Virus record (IMG/VR): IMGVR_UViG_3300033146_002590
Coordinates: 1-40,900 of that record
Strand: one strand, 5' to 3'
Origin: a virus
Length of the DNA: 40,900 nucleotides
Below are positions 1-7,372 of the stretch, one piece after another. The translations under genes and the position numbers were made by a program. Below the pieces are notes generated by a model that saw nothing but the letters and a program-made list of their open reading frames with translations, was not told where the DNA came from and did no database searches. Within the stretch, counting starts at the first letter, position 1; each line of letters starts with the position of its first letter.

Positions 1-33
1 TCCGTTTGTTGGTTAATCCCTTATCTCACTTAT

Positions 34-62
34 AAGATACGGATTTGATTTATTAATGTCAA
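34..62 (-). promoter_or_regulatory. Candidate sigma70-type promoter reading out of the window
   Basis: On the minus strand TTGACA (57-62) is followed after exactly 17 bases by TATCTT (34-39). The 12-mer TTGACATTAATA is shared with the promoter candidate in the 21.3 kb gap. It lies beyond the late-operon terminator, so it would start a new leftward transcript whose genes are outside the window. Sequence match only. Confidence 0.5.
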
Positions 63-119
63 GTCTTTTTTTAATTTATTTTAAGTTTTTTTATTTAATT
101 GTCAAATGATACGAAAAAT

Positions 120-292
120 TACAGGTTCTTAGGATTGACTATTTTACATGCGTTAAGTTATTGTTTTTATTAAAGTTGACTAGCTTTGGCGTTTTATTGA
201 TAAAGTTTTTTATGTTTTTTTATTTAAAAAGAAACCAGCTAAATCTTCTATTTTGCGTAAAGCGTTGTTTTTATTGTAGTTAGCTGTAAAAT
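120..292 (+). repeat. Paired-repeat non-coding element, left copy
   Basis: The 360 bases left of the late terminator hold no convincing gene. They contain the box TTCTTAGGATTGA (about 126-138) followed by two related repeats centred on TTGTTTTTATT at 161-171 and 265-275, 104 bases apart. The same box and repeat pair occur in opposite orientation near 35.2-35.4 kb with 106-base spacing. An operator, origin or recombination site is possible; the role is unknown. Confidence 0.5.
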
Positions 293-360
293 TATAAGGC
301 CATAGGAAGCCTTGTAAACAACGATAATACCAGTGGCTATATGTTTGTATGGGTAGGTTA

Positions 361-396
361 AAATAAAAAACCCCTGCAAGAATTAACTTGCAGGGG
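361..396 (-). terminator. Rho-independent terminator of the late/lysis operon
   Basis: The arms at 371-380 and 387-396 form a perfect 10-bp stem (CCCCTGCAAG with CTTGCAGGGG) around a 6-base loop. Read on the minus strand it is followed directly by TTTTTTATTT (361-370). It sits about 45 bases after the stop codon of the last lysis-cassette gene. This is a textbook intrinsic terminator closing the leftward late transcript. Confidence 0.93.
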
Positions 397-441
397 CCGG
401 GAGATGTTGCCCCTAAACAAAGGGGAAAAGAGGCAACGATT

Positions 442-813
442 TTATTTTATTAGCGGTATTTTTGTGATAGCGGCTTTCATTCCGTTTATGCCGAAACCGT
501 TCAAAAATAATAATATTGTGTTCATCAAGTCGGCGGGTATTTCAATCCCTGCTAATTTTAACGATCCGATCACTGTAATTACTCCGGCTGAGGTGTAACT
601 TTTCCAGCCTTTATTATCTCCTTTCGATACTTCCGAGATCAACGACCTAAAAAAAGCTAATCCTATGCCATTAAAAAAAATCCAAACCCCGCCGGGGATA
701 TCTGTAAATTCAAGTGGAGTTACGAGCAGGACGATTGAAAATAAAATTATCAACCCGCCTATAATGTAAAGGACGTGGGCCTTTAGCCATTTTAAAACTT
801 TCATAATTTTCAT
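442..813 (-). CDS. Holin-like membrane protein
   Basis: A 123-residue protein whose short charged N-terminus (MKIMKVLKWLKAH) is followed by a strong membrane segment at about 14-32. Weaker hydrophobic stretches lie near 42-60, 72-86 and 93-110. It is the last gene before the terminator and follows the endolysin and two other membrane genes, so holin or another lysis-membrane role is likely from context; no family motif is recognised. The start at 813 is chosen over an upstream in-frame ATG at 840 because AAGGAG lies a few bases before it and because it avoids overlap with the upstream gene. It could instead be a structural membrane protein. Confidence 0.65.
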   Translation of the reverse strand: MKIMKVLKWLKAHVLYIIGGLIILFSIVLLVTPLEFTDIPGGVWIFFNGIGLAFFRSLISEVSKGDNKGWKSYTSAGVITVIGSLKLAGIEIPADLMNTILLFLNGFGINGMKAAITKIPLIK

Positions 814-823
814 AATTTTCTCC

Positions 824-1111
824 TTATAATTTAATTGCAATTATTGTCTTCATTGCCAATATGGCAAATTCGACAATCCCCTTAAAGATGCGTTTATAAG
901 CGGGTGTTTTCTTGTCTATCCGCTTTTTGGTTTCGATTAATATTTCATACCAGTAAATCAAAAACTTTATTATTTGGTCTCGTTTATACCTCCGCTTCAA
1001 TGAGAGCGGAATCTTGATTTTAACTTTTCCCTTTTTAGGCCTCCGCATTTTAGGAATATATCTTTCATGCGTTTTTAGATATTCCTCAATTTTTTTATCA
1101 ATATCAGACAC
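824..1111 (-). CDS. Small basic protein of the lysis cassette
   Basis: A 95-residue, strongly basic protein not recognised as a family. Residues 20-45 are rich in Lys/Arg, and the C-terminal third (about 75-95) is hydrophobic. It starts with GTG, preceded by AGGTGG, and overlaps the endolysin stop by 8 bases, so the two are probably translationally coupled. Position between endolysin and holin-like gene suggests an accessory lysis or membrane-associated protein. Function is not assigned. Confidence 0.6.
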   Translation of the reverse strand: MSDIDKKIEEYLKTHERYIPKMRRPKKGKVKIKIPLSLKRRYKRDQIIKFLIYWYEILIETKKRIDKKTPAYKRIFKGIVEFAILAMKTIIAIKL

Positions 1112-1535
1112 GGGTCCACCTAACTTTTTTTTCTCTTACATCAATATGCACGCCCCAAATATATAACCCTATTCCATATTTATTAGGGTATTGGTTGTCA
1201 AGGTAATCGTATATTTCTTGAGGCGTTTTTACTTTGCTCTGGGCATCGGCGGCTTTGCCTTTTAAATGCTGGCTCCGTTTTGATGATCTTTGTCGGCCAG
1301 CCAGCGAACACACGGGGCAAAACAATCCGTAAAAATCCCCATGTGCTTCACAGGTTCTAATTCTTATATTATGTTCTGGGCATCGGTTCCCACCGATTAT
1401 TATTTCCCCGCCTGACCAGTTTCTTAAATCAACTAAAACCGCGATCAGCTCATGGTCAACTACATCAAATCCGCAACCGCATGAGCATGCAAATTCTGAT
1501 CTTTCAAACGGGATATTTTCAAACACATCAATCAT
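1104..1535 (-). CDS. M15-type peptidase endolysin
   Basis: A 143-residue peptidoglycan peptidase of the M15 (VanY/D-Ala-D-Ala carboxypeptidase-like) family. The zinc site is visible: SQHLKGKAAD at 88-97 supplies His90 and Asp97, and WGVHIDV supplies His130 with the following Asp132. The N-terminal part (Cys-rich FACSCGCGF, then a GGNRCPEHN stretch) matches the usual layout of phage M15 endolysins. An unusual insertion at about 60-87 carries Cys62, His65, Cys73 and Cys76, suggesting a second metal site. There is no signal peptide, so release would depend on the holin-like neighbour. It overlaps the next gene by 8 bases. Confidence 0.88.
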   Translation of the reverse strand: MIDVFENIPFERSEFACSCGCGFDVVDHELIAVLVDLRNWSGGEIIIGGNRCPEHNIRIRTCEAHGDFYGLFCPVCSLAGRQRSSKRSQHLKGKAADAQSKVKTPQEIYDYLDNQYPNKYGIGLYIWGVHIDVREKKVRWTRV

Positions 1536-1554
1536 AATTGCAATATAAGTCCTC

Positions 1555-1851
1555 TTAATTTAAAAAGCAAGTTATTTTTAGTATTGCCCAACCGGTAACA
1601 ATTCCGGCGGAATCAGCGACCAAGTCAAAAAGCGAATCTTTGGAAAATAGTTTTCCCAAAAATACCTTCAGGTCTCGTTTGATAAATTTCAAGTTTTCAA
1701 ACTCAACCCCTGCCTCGGCCTGAACCAGCTCGATAGTAATTGCCAGTAACCCAGCAACTAAAATCCCCTGCTTGAAAATTAATTCTCCACCAATATAGCA
1801 AAGAATCATCAAGATAAAATGTTTAACTTTGTCTTTTGGCATTTTCTTCAT
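1555..1851 (-). CDS. Small membrane protein, YfiM/VanZ-like pattern
   Basis: A 98-residue protein with Lys-rich N-terminus (MKKMPKDKVKHF), hydrophobic segments at about 12-26 and 29-43, and a third at about 80-97 preceded by a D-x-x-AD-x-x-G pattern. The 'DK-x-x-HF … E … D-x-x-AD-x-x-G' layout resembles YfiM/VanZ-like small membrane proteins often found near phage lysis genes, but this is pattern memory only. AAGGA precedes the ATG. Its 5' end overlaps the small Cys-rich gene upstream. Confidence 0.6.
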   Translation of the reverse strand: MKKMPKDKVKHFILMILCYIGGELIFKQGILVAGLLAITIELVQAEAGVEFENLKFIKRDLKVFLGKLFSKDSLFDLVADSAGIVTGWAILKITCFLN

Positions 1852-1972
1852 ATTCCTTTTTTTGGGCCATAGTTAATTTGCAATTTTTGCAATCAAACCA
1901 CGGAGTCGTCATGCACGCCATCGGGGGATATTCTGGGCACATCCCCGGCTGTTCTTTTTTGTTTTCTTTCAA
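1823..1972 (-). CDS. Small four-cysteine protein with TTG start
   Basis: A 49-residue reading frame with cysteines at 12, 20, 28 and 31, which suggests a small zinc-binding fold. AAAGGGGGC lies just before the TTG start, and the TTG overlaps the TGA stop of the cupin-like gene (TTGA), a typical coupling arrangement. Its end overlaps the next gene by 29 bases in another frame. No homologue is recognised. The coding call rests on the ribosome site, stop-start overlap and gap filling. Confidence 0.5.
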   Translation of the reverse strand: MKENKKEQPGMCPEYPPMACMTTPWFDCKNCKLTMAQKKEYEENAKRQS

Positions 1973-2349
1973 ATTTTGCCCCCTTTAATTATTAACCACA
2001 ATAAACCAATCGCTAAAATTGTTCTGTAATAATAAACCATTACAGAACCTTTTGTAACTTCTAACCATTCTTTTCCGGGGTGCCGGTGTTCTGGAAAATC
2101 ACTTTTCCCCTCAACTTTTACAACTTTTATATCTTTATCCGAATATACGCCGGTCACTTTAAAATTGTATATATCTGCAATTTCACCTTGTTCCGGCAAA
2201 TCTTTATCTACTGGGCAAAACAAAAACGCTTTGACAGTTGAGCCTTTTCCAAAATCAACCCGGTGAATTTCATCGGCTGGGAGAAGTACACCTTCGCCAG
2301 CTTTTAATGTTATCTTTTTATAAGATCGTCCTGGCTTACCCTTTGTCAT
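1969..2349 (-). CDS. Cupin-like protein with reversed motif order and a C-terminal membrane segment
   Basis: A 126-residue protein. Residues 86-101 hold a cupin motif 1: His88, His90, Glu94 and Gly101 with the canonical H-x-H-x3-E-x6-G spacing. The motif-2-like stretch (AGEGVLLPADEIH, Pro24 and His29) lies before it, whereas in normal cupins motif 2 follows motif 1. The last 20 residues are a hydrophobic, membrane-like helix. GAGGA lies 6 bases before the ATG, so the start is well supported. It overlaps its upstream neighbour by 14 bases. It may be a circularly permuted cupin or a fusion of two half-domains; its ligand is unknown. Confidence 0.6.
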   Translation of the reverse strand: MTKGKPGRSYKKITLKAGEGVLLPADEIHRVDFGKGSTVKAFLFCPVDKDLPEQGEIADIYNFKVTGVYSDKDIKVVKVEGKSDFPEHRHPGKEWLEVTKGSVMVYYYRTILAIGLLWLIIKGGKI

Positions 2350-2734
2350 TCTTGTCCTCTAATTCCTTTAGGAGTTTCTTTTTATCGTCATCAATTTCTT
2401 TTAACTTTTCTTTGCCGTGTTCTGGATCAATTAATCTAACCAACAAAGCAACTTTTTGATCGATAGCATGTTGGTTTACAATTACGGTATTTTGCAATGT
2501 ATCAACTTTACTCTTTAAGATTGTAACGGCTTTACTTGTGTCGGCTGTCTGGGCATAGAAAATACCAATTTTTACCAGTAAAAAAACTATTGGCAATAAA
2601 GTCAAAATTAACTTGGCATTTAAATTAAAACCAATCTTCCGCAAAATATGCCCGTCTTGATCTTTTAAGACTTCCCCGTTTTTACCTTTTACTGGTCGAG
2701 AGATTATCGTTGATTTTCCGTTAAAAAATTCCAT
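2336..2734 (-). CDS. Single-pass membrane protein with coiled coil (spanin-like or stator-like)
   Basis: A 132-residue protein with a cytoplasmic-type N-terminal segment (1-38), one transmembrane helix at about 40-61, then a charged, heptad-rich region to the end. N-in topology with a periplasmic coiled coil resembles an inner-membrane spanin, which fits its place in the lysis cassette, but no outer-membrane partner lipoprotein is seen here. After the helix it has AQTADT, also found after the hydrophobic stretch of the 16788-17129 protein. GAGGG precedes the ATG. Confidence 0.6.
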   Translation of the reverse strand: MEFFNGKSTIISRPVKGKNGEVLKDQDGHILRKIGFNLNAKLILTLLPIVFLLVKIGIFYAQTADTSKAVTILKSKVDTLQNTVIVNQHAIDQKVALLVRLIDPEHGKEKLKEIDDDKKKLLKELEDKNDKG

Positions 2735-2735
2735 G

Positions 2736-2948
2736 TCAAACCCTCATTGTTAATATATCGTTTTTCTCATCAGGCATAAATTTTTGTCCTCTTAATTTCC
2801 AAAATCCCGCACCTCTGCATTTTTTGTCTGGGTGTTTAGGGTTTATTTCCCAGTAATAAACTGAAAAATATCTTGTTTTTCTAATTCTCTTTAATTTTAC
2901 CTTAAAAGAATTAATATGATTGTTCCCCTGATGCCCCACTGCCAGCAT
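2736..2948 (-). CDS. Hypothetical protein between fibre and lysis genes
   Basis: A 70-residue protein of unknown family, basic and rich in aromatic residues. The start at 2948 is chosen because its ATG shares the A of the upstream TAA stop (TAATG), a common coupling arrangement. A longer in-frame start at 2981 would run into the upstream fibre gene. It ends 2 bases before the next gene. Function cannot be assigned; position suggests a fibre accessory or lysis-associated role. Confidence 0.55.
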   Translation of the reverse strand: MLAVGHQGNNHINSFKVKLKRIRKTRYFSVYYWEINPKHPDKKCRGAGFWKLRGQKFMPDEKNDILTMRV

Positions 2949-4867
2949 TACAGTGCCTTTGTAGCTGTTAAAATAAACCACAAACTTCCACTCGCTACTA
3001 TCTGATAGAAATTGGCACTATCAAAATCATCAATGTAACATGTCCAACCGTCGCCTTTTGTAGCTGGGCTTGTAAATAATGCGTCTAATTCTGCGTCCGT
3101 TGGGGGATTGCTTACATTAGAAGAATACACTTTTTGCTGTCTATCCCCATTAATATAGTGAAATGTTGGAGCGTTTACTAATGTTGCCCCACTTATCGTA
3201 GCGTTATTTTCATTCCCGCTCGCATTATACCAGATTGTTGGAGTCATTTCACTTGGGCGGTATTTGGCTACTTCGCCGACCGCAGTAATCGATACATTAT
3301 CAAAACAAAAACAACCGCCAGCAGTTGTGGAGTACCCTTGAATATTAATTGTAGATGACGTGCTTTGCATTGTAACCAGTAAGGATATTGTTTGCCATGT
3401 ATCTTCAGTTGTCAGCACAGCATTACTAAACACATAATCACTACCAGCAAAAGATGGAGCCATACGAATTAATGTAAAATTATTACTACTGCTGGATAAA
3501 TACACATCGGCCTGTATTAAGTATCTCTGGCCGATTATAAAATCAGTAGAATAGGCGGCTAATAATCTTCCATCTGTATGGGTTCCGGGGGTTGTTCCTA
3601 CTATTACTTTTCCAACTTTTTCCCCCGCTGGCCCTGCATTGTAAATACATGTTCCGTTGCCGTCTGTTGAGACAGCCCAATCGTTTATACTTCCATTTGC
3701 AAAATTCCGATTATTTGAATCAGTAATATTATTTACAGTACTTGCGTTTGCATATTTAGCCTCTGTCTCTGCTCCGCTGTACCGAGCGTTAATTTCATCA
3801 GCTGAAAGGATACGGTTGTATAAGCGTTTTTCTGTAATCTGTCCATTATAAAAATTAGCCCCTGCGGTCGTTGAGCCGAGCCTTAATGCCCCTGCATTAT
3901 CTAAAGTTAAATTTGCAGAAGAAATGTCAACTGTTCCCACAATATCGCCATTTATGTAGGCTGTAGCGTTTCCGTCTCGGTCAAATATGACAAGTATCTT
4001 ATGTATTGCCCCAGTAGAAAAACAAGCCGTCCCAATTATTCCGGAAGCATCTGTTGTATTGTCATCGAATCTAATATATAAATCATCATCGACCATATAC
4101 AATCCATAACCGATACCTCCAGATTCTTTATTTATTAAATATTGTGTGCCTGAAATAGATGCGGGGATAACGCCAGATAAAAATATACTAAAATCATCGG
4201 TTCCGAAATCTAAATTACCATCATCTGCAATTGAAACATAATCATCAACCCCATCGAAACTGTAAGAACAGCCTGCCCCTCCAAGGTCAGTTATATTTTG
4301 GGTATTGGTGAGGTAATTTCCATTAAGAGTAATATTAGCACCGGCAATGCTTAGATTATCATTTCCGTTTTCATTATATTTAATTGAAACATCTTGATCA
4401 TTACCGAAATATAGTTTTTTGTCATCGGCAAGATAAACATCTCCTAATTCTGCCGAGGCACTGCCAATGTCAATAGCCCCTGAAACTGAGGGAGTAAGCC
4501 CACTAGATAAATATATGTCACCAATAAATAAAGAATCCCACGTAAACAAAGGCGAGCCAAGATCGTAAGTATCTGTGATCCTTGGCAAAGATGAAGCGGA
4601 TAAAGTTTTTCCGGTTGAATCTACAGCCCAAACTTTTACCCCATTAGAATCAAACATGCTAATATTCCAATTGAACCCACCAGACTGTATCCAGAAAACC
4701 AACGAAGCGGAATCAACATTAACTATTACATCGGTAGTAACGGCGTGTTCAATAAGTGAATTAATATAAGCATGTGAGGTACTGTTCCAATTTTTTGTAA
4801 ACTTAGTTTGTCCAAATGTAATCGTTGGCAATAAAAATGCCAATAATAATATAATTCTTTTTTTCAT
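2948..4867 (-). CDS. Exported LamG-domain fibre/adhesin-like protein
   Basis: A 639-residue protein with an N-terminal signal peptide (MKKRIILLLAFLLPTITFG, then Gln20). Residues ~110-190 have the repetitive Gly/Asn-rich pattern of phage fibre shafts. Residues ~200-365 are a LamG/concanavalin-like jelly roll (YSFDGVDDYV near its start, RLYNRILSADEI at its end). Residues ~385-535 look like a second beta-sandwich carbohydrate-binding module. It follows the tail-tip genes where receptor-binding proteins normally lie. Virion fibres assemble in the cytoplasm, so the signal peptide is odd: it could be a displayed adhesin or decoy instead. AAAGGA supports the start. Confidence 0.8.
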   Translation of the reverse strand: MKKRIILLLAFLLPTITFGQTKFTKNWNSTSHAYINSLIEHAVTTDVIVNVDSASLVFWIQSGGFNWNISMFDSNGVKVWAVDSTGKTLSASSLPRITDTYDLGSPLFTWDSLFIGDIYLSSGLTPSVSGAIDIGSASAELGDVYLADDKKLYFGNDQDVSIKYNENGNDNLSIAGANITLNGNYLTNTQNITDLGGAGCSYSFDGVDDYVSIADDGNLDFGTDDFSIFLSGVIPASISGTQYLINKESGGIGYGLYMVDDDLYIRFDDNTTDASGIIGTACFSTGAIHKILVIFDRDGNATAYINGDIVGTVDISSANLTLDNAGALRLGSTTAGANFYNGQITEKRLYNRILSADEINARYSGAETEAKYANASTVNNITDSNNRNFANGSINDWAVSTDGNGTCIYNAGPAGEKVGKVIVGTTPGTHTDGRLLAAYSTDFIIGQRYLIQADVYLSSSSNNFTLIRMAPSFAGSDYVFSNAVLTTEDTWQTISLLVTMQSTSSTINIQGYSTTAGGCFCFDNVSITAVGEVAKYRPSEMTPTIWYNASGNENNATISGATLVNAPTFHYINGDRQQKVYSSNVSNPPTDAELDALFTSPATKGDGWTCYIDDFDSANFYQIVASGSLWFILTATKAL

Positions 4868-4877
4868 AATTTATCCT

Positions 4878-6134
4878 TTAAATTGCCTCGACAAATCCAT
4901 CTTCATCGACCGGTTCCCATTTGCAATGCCAATGGATCTTACCGCTGGTTGCAACCCCACTATAAACTACCCTAATATAAGTATCTGCTCCGCTTTTTTG
5001 TGTTATAAAAAATGGTATTCTTGGCCTCCGGAAATTGGTGTTTTCGCCAACCCTGACTTGCGAAGAATTATATAAAGTGATCCCTGCTGTAGCTTTTTCA
5101 GTTTTTATAATTAATGACCCAACCCCGGCGTTACTTACGTCTGTACCGCCTCCACCATTATCTGTAATTTCTACTGCATTGGTGCCGTCATAAGCCTCAA
5201 GATAAATATCGTCAATATCGGCACTCAAAACAACATCAACATCTCCAAAAATATATTCTATTTGTACTGATCCAGTTATTTTAAATAGATTGTCAAAACT
5301 GCCACCACCACCGGCAAAAGTTGTAATATGATAAACTTCATCAGCATATTCAAAATTACTCCACACATTACTATTATCAACATCTACCCATCGGCCATCA
5401 TCAGCGCCTGAGCTACAATTTAAAATAGTCCAATTTTTAGAACCGGCAGAAACATAATAACTTGATGTTTCATGCCCTACAGAAGTGCAATTTGTTAAAA
5501 CACCAGTATCAACATTATTATTTATTTTGTATCCATAAGAAGCACCAATCCCAACAGTAGAACAATTATGCAATCTTGTCTGAGAGCCTTGGATATCAAA
5601 AGCTATTGATGTTTGATTACCGCATGCGTAATTATCAATTACCGCTCCCTGCCCAGTTATTCTCATTCCAGTTCCGCCGGCCAAAATTCTACCATCTGAA
5701 ATATTACAAAATGAGCCAGAAATTAATAATCCTATTTCTCCGATGGTTGGTGAAATTATATGATCTCCGGAAACCCTGCAATAATTAGCCGATACCGTTA
5801 AAGCTGTTCCAGAAGCCGGATCAATTATTGATCCTATTTCAAACCATAATTCACAATTTGCAACATTAAGATCAATTCCGGTTTCGGTATACGTTCCAGC
5901 CTTTATTTTGATAGCATCACCAAATGAAAGCAAAGATATTGCTGCCCCAATTGTAGCCATTGCCTTTTCTGGTTTTTCTCCGTTATTATTATCGTTTCCA
6001 TTGGTAGCATCTACATAATATACGTGCCCAGTGAATAACTTTATATGTCCCTTTATTCCGGCAATATCACCATTATGCCCATATTGGGCAAATGCTGTAC
6101 CGGCAAACAATATTAAAAAAAGTAATTTCTTCAT
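4878..6134 (-). CDS. Exported right-handed beta-helix (pectate-lyase-like) spike protein
   Basis: A 418-residue protein with a signal peptide (MKKLLFLILFAGTAFA, then Gln17). Residues ~39-65 contain YYVDATNGNDNNNG followed by ATIGAAI, the usual entry to parallel beta-helix polysaccharide-binding or lyase proteins. Residues ~65-260 show short repeating hydrophobic/Asn/Gly strands typical of helix rungs, and ~270-418 form a C-terminal beta-rich domain. This architecture is known for tail spikes and surface polysaccharide enzymes; no catalytic residues can be named. It is the second of three consecutive exported proteins, 3 bases after the preceding gene and 10 before the next. Confidence 0.78.
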   Translation of the reverse strand: MKKLLFLILFAGTAFAQYGHNGDIAGIKGHIKLFTGHVYYVDATNGNDNNNGEKPEKAMATIGAAISLLSFGDAIKIKAGTYTETGIDLNVANCELWFEIGSIIDPASGTALTVSANYCRVSGDHIISPTIGEIGLLISGSFCNISDGRILAGGTGMRITGQGAVIDNYACGNQTSIAFDIQGSQTRLHNCSTVGIGASYGYKINNNVDTGVLTNCTSVGHETSSYYVSAGSKNWTILNCSSGADDGRWVDVDNSNVWSNFEYADEVYHITTFAGGGGSFDNLFKITGSVQIEYIFGDVDVVLSADIDDIYLEAYDGTNAVEITDNGGGGTDVSNAGVGSLIIKTEKATAGITLYNSSQVRVGENTNFRRPRIPFFITQKSGADTYIRVVYSGVATSGKIHWHCKWEPVDEDGFVEAI

Positions 6135-6136
6135 AA

Positions 6137-6643
6137 TTATCGCCTCTTTATTGGGTTAGTATTATGCCCACTGCTAAAATTTTTATGTTTTATTCTTGCG
6201 AAAACAGCCGAACTTTTTTTATTTGTAGCTCCGCCGGTTATAACATATCTACCATTTAAATCGATAGGGATTATGTTGTCAGTAATATTATTTTTGACAA
6301 CAATAGAATCGGTAGTTATTGTCCAACTTTCCACCGTTTTCCAGCTATCGAAAAAGTTTTGATATGTTGTATCTGACCGTGTGCAAGTTTGAAACTCAAT
6401 CGTAATTGCGACTGAATCACTGGCAGAAGTATCAGCAGCCCAGAAGTCATTTCCCATAAACGGATAAATATCAAAAACCGCTGAGGTATCTGCTCCCGTT
6501 CCGGTAATTTTAAAAGTTCTTGTATCGCTGTTGGCATTTGCCTCATTTACAGATGATGGCCGAACTAATACGGGCACATGTTGGCCTTGCGGAAATACGT
6601 TCTCGACTACAAGCAAGCTTAAAATAATAAATAATTTCTTCAT
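6137..6643 (-). CDS. Exported protein of the fibre cluster
   Basis: A 168-residue protein with a signal peptide-like start (MKKLFIILSLLVVENVFP, then Gln19); the Pro at the presumed -1 position is unusual. The mature part is beta-rich with many Thr/Ser/Asp residues (DTRTFKITGTGADTSAVFD). No family is recognised. AAAGGAG lies 6 bases before the ATG. Tight packing with the beta-helix and LamG genes suggests the three act together as a receptor-binding or surface-exposed assembly. Confidence 0.65.
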   Translation of the reverse strand: MKKLFIILSLLVVENVFPQGQHVPVLVRPSSVNEANANSDTRTFKITGTGADTSAVFDIYPFMGNDFWAADTSASDSVAITIEFQTCTRSDTTYQNFFDSWKTVESWTITTDSIVVKNNITDNIIPIDLNGRYVITGGATNKKSSAVFARIKHKNFSSGHNTNPIKRR

Positions 6644-6653
6644 GATTTCTCCT

Positions 6654-6932
6654 TTATCCTAAATTAGGAATACTTTCAGGTGCTATTTGCCTACTATTAA
6701 TATTTTCCGTTCCCGTGCTTGTCGTTACATAAATATCATAGTGCATATTATCAGTTAATACATCAGTTTCAAAAATCCAACGTGAAGTATTGCCAAAGCA
6801 TTTTGTCATTGCGATCCTGCCGGCTGGATATGTTTGATTAATTGGCTGGAAATAAACCGCTGTAATCCCTGTTGTTTTGTCATTCCCATATTCATCTATA
6901 AATTGTTTGCCTTTGTGTTTTCCCCACGCCAT
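6654..6932 (-). CDS. Hypothetical tail-region protein
   Basis: A 92-residue protein without signal peptide, beginning MAWGKHKGKQFIDEYGNDKTTGITAVYFQP. It looks like a compact beta-rich domain; no family is recognised. AGGTG precedes the ATG. It lies between tail-tip genes and the exported fibre genes, so a role in fibre attachment is possible but not shown. Confidence 0.6.
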   Translation of the reverse strand: MAWGKHKGKQFIDEYGNDKTTGITAVYFQPINQTYPAGRIAMTKCFGNTSRWIFETDVLTDNMHYDIYVTTSTGTENINSRQIAPESIPNLG

Positions 6933-6940
6933 ATTTTCAC

Positions 6941-7372
6941 CTATATTTTAATTATATCTTTATTAACATCTATGATTGAAAATTGCAATTGATCGGCTAA
7001 TGTTTTATAAAATTGCAAAGTTATTGTATTATCGCCAACTTTATAAGCTAAATCATATGCCCATTGCATTCCTTGCTTAAGCATCTTTACTGTTTCTTTT
7101 GATTCTGTATTAATCAATAATTCATAGTATAAAACCATTGCTTCGGATTCGTTATACAATTGTTCAAGCTTTTCCATTGTGCCCATGCGGTTAATAAAAG
7201 TTATGCTATATATTGTTTTTTCTTTCCCGTATCTAAATATTGCGTTTCCATATTCTCCACCTCTAAAAACCTGTTCTTTTTGGTTGATAAATTGAGTATG
7301 CGTTAATACTTCATCTCTTACAAATAAAATTTCAGTAGAATCATTTAATATAAATTTTATTACATTATCCAT
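6941..7372 (-). CDS. Putative tail-tip component
   Basis: A 143-residue protein (MDNVIKFILNDS…), mixed alpha/beta, not recognised as a family. The ATG at 7372 shares a base with the upstream TAA stop (TAATG), so it is preferred over a TTG two codons earlier. Length and position just after the large tail-tip protein fit a distal-tail or hub accessory protein. This is inference from gene order. Confidence 0.6.
   Translation of the reverse strand: MDNVIKFILNDSTEILFVRDEVLTHTQFINQKEQVFRGGEYGNAIFRYGKEKTIYSITFINRMGTMEKLEQLYNESEAMVLYYELLINTESKETVKMLKQGMQWAYDLAYKVGDNTITLQFYKTLADQLQFSIIDVNKDIIKI

Noticed and set aside
136-200. Two plus-strand TTGACT hexamers that look like -35 boxes
   Set aside because: The matching -10 positions are poor (TTATTG, GATAAA) and no plus-strand gene follows; they belong to the repeat element.
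404-598. Plus-strand 64-codon frame opposite the holin-like gene
   Set aside because: Overlaps the terminator side and the well-supported minus-strand membrane gene; no ribosome site.
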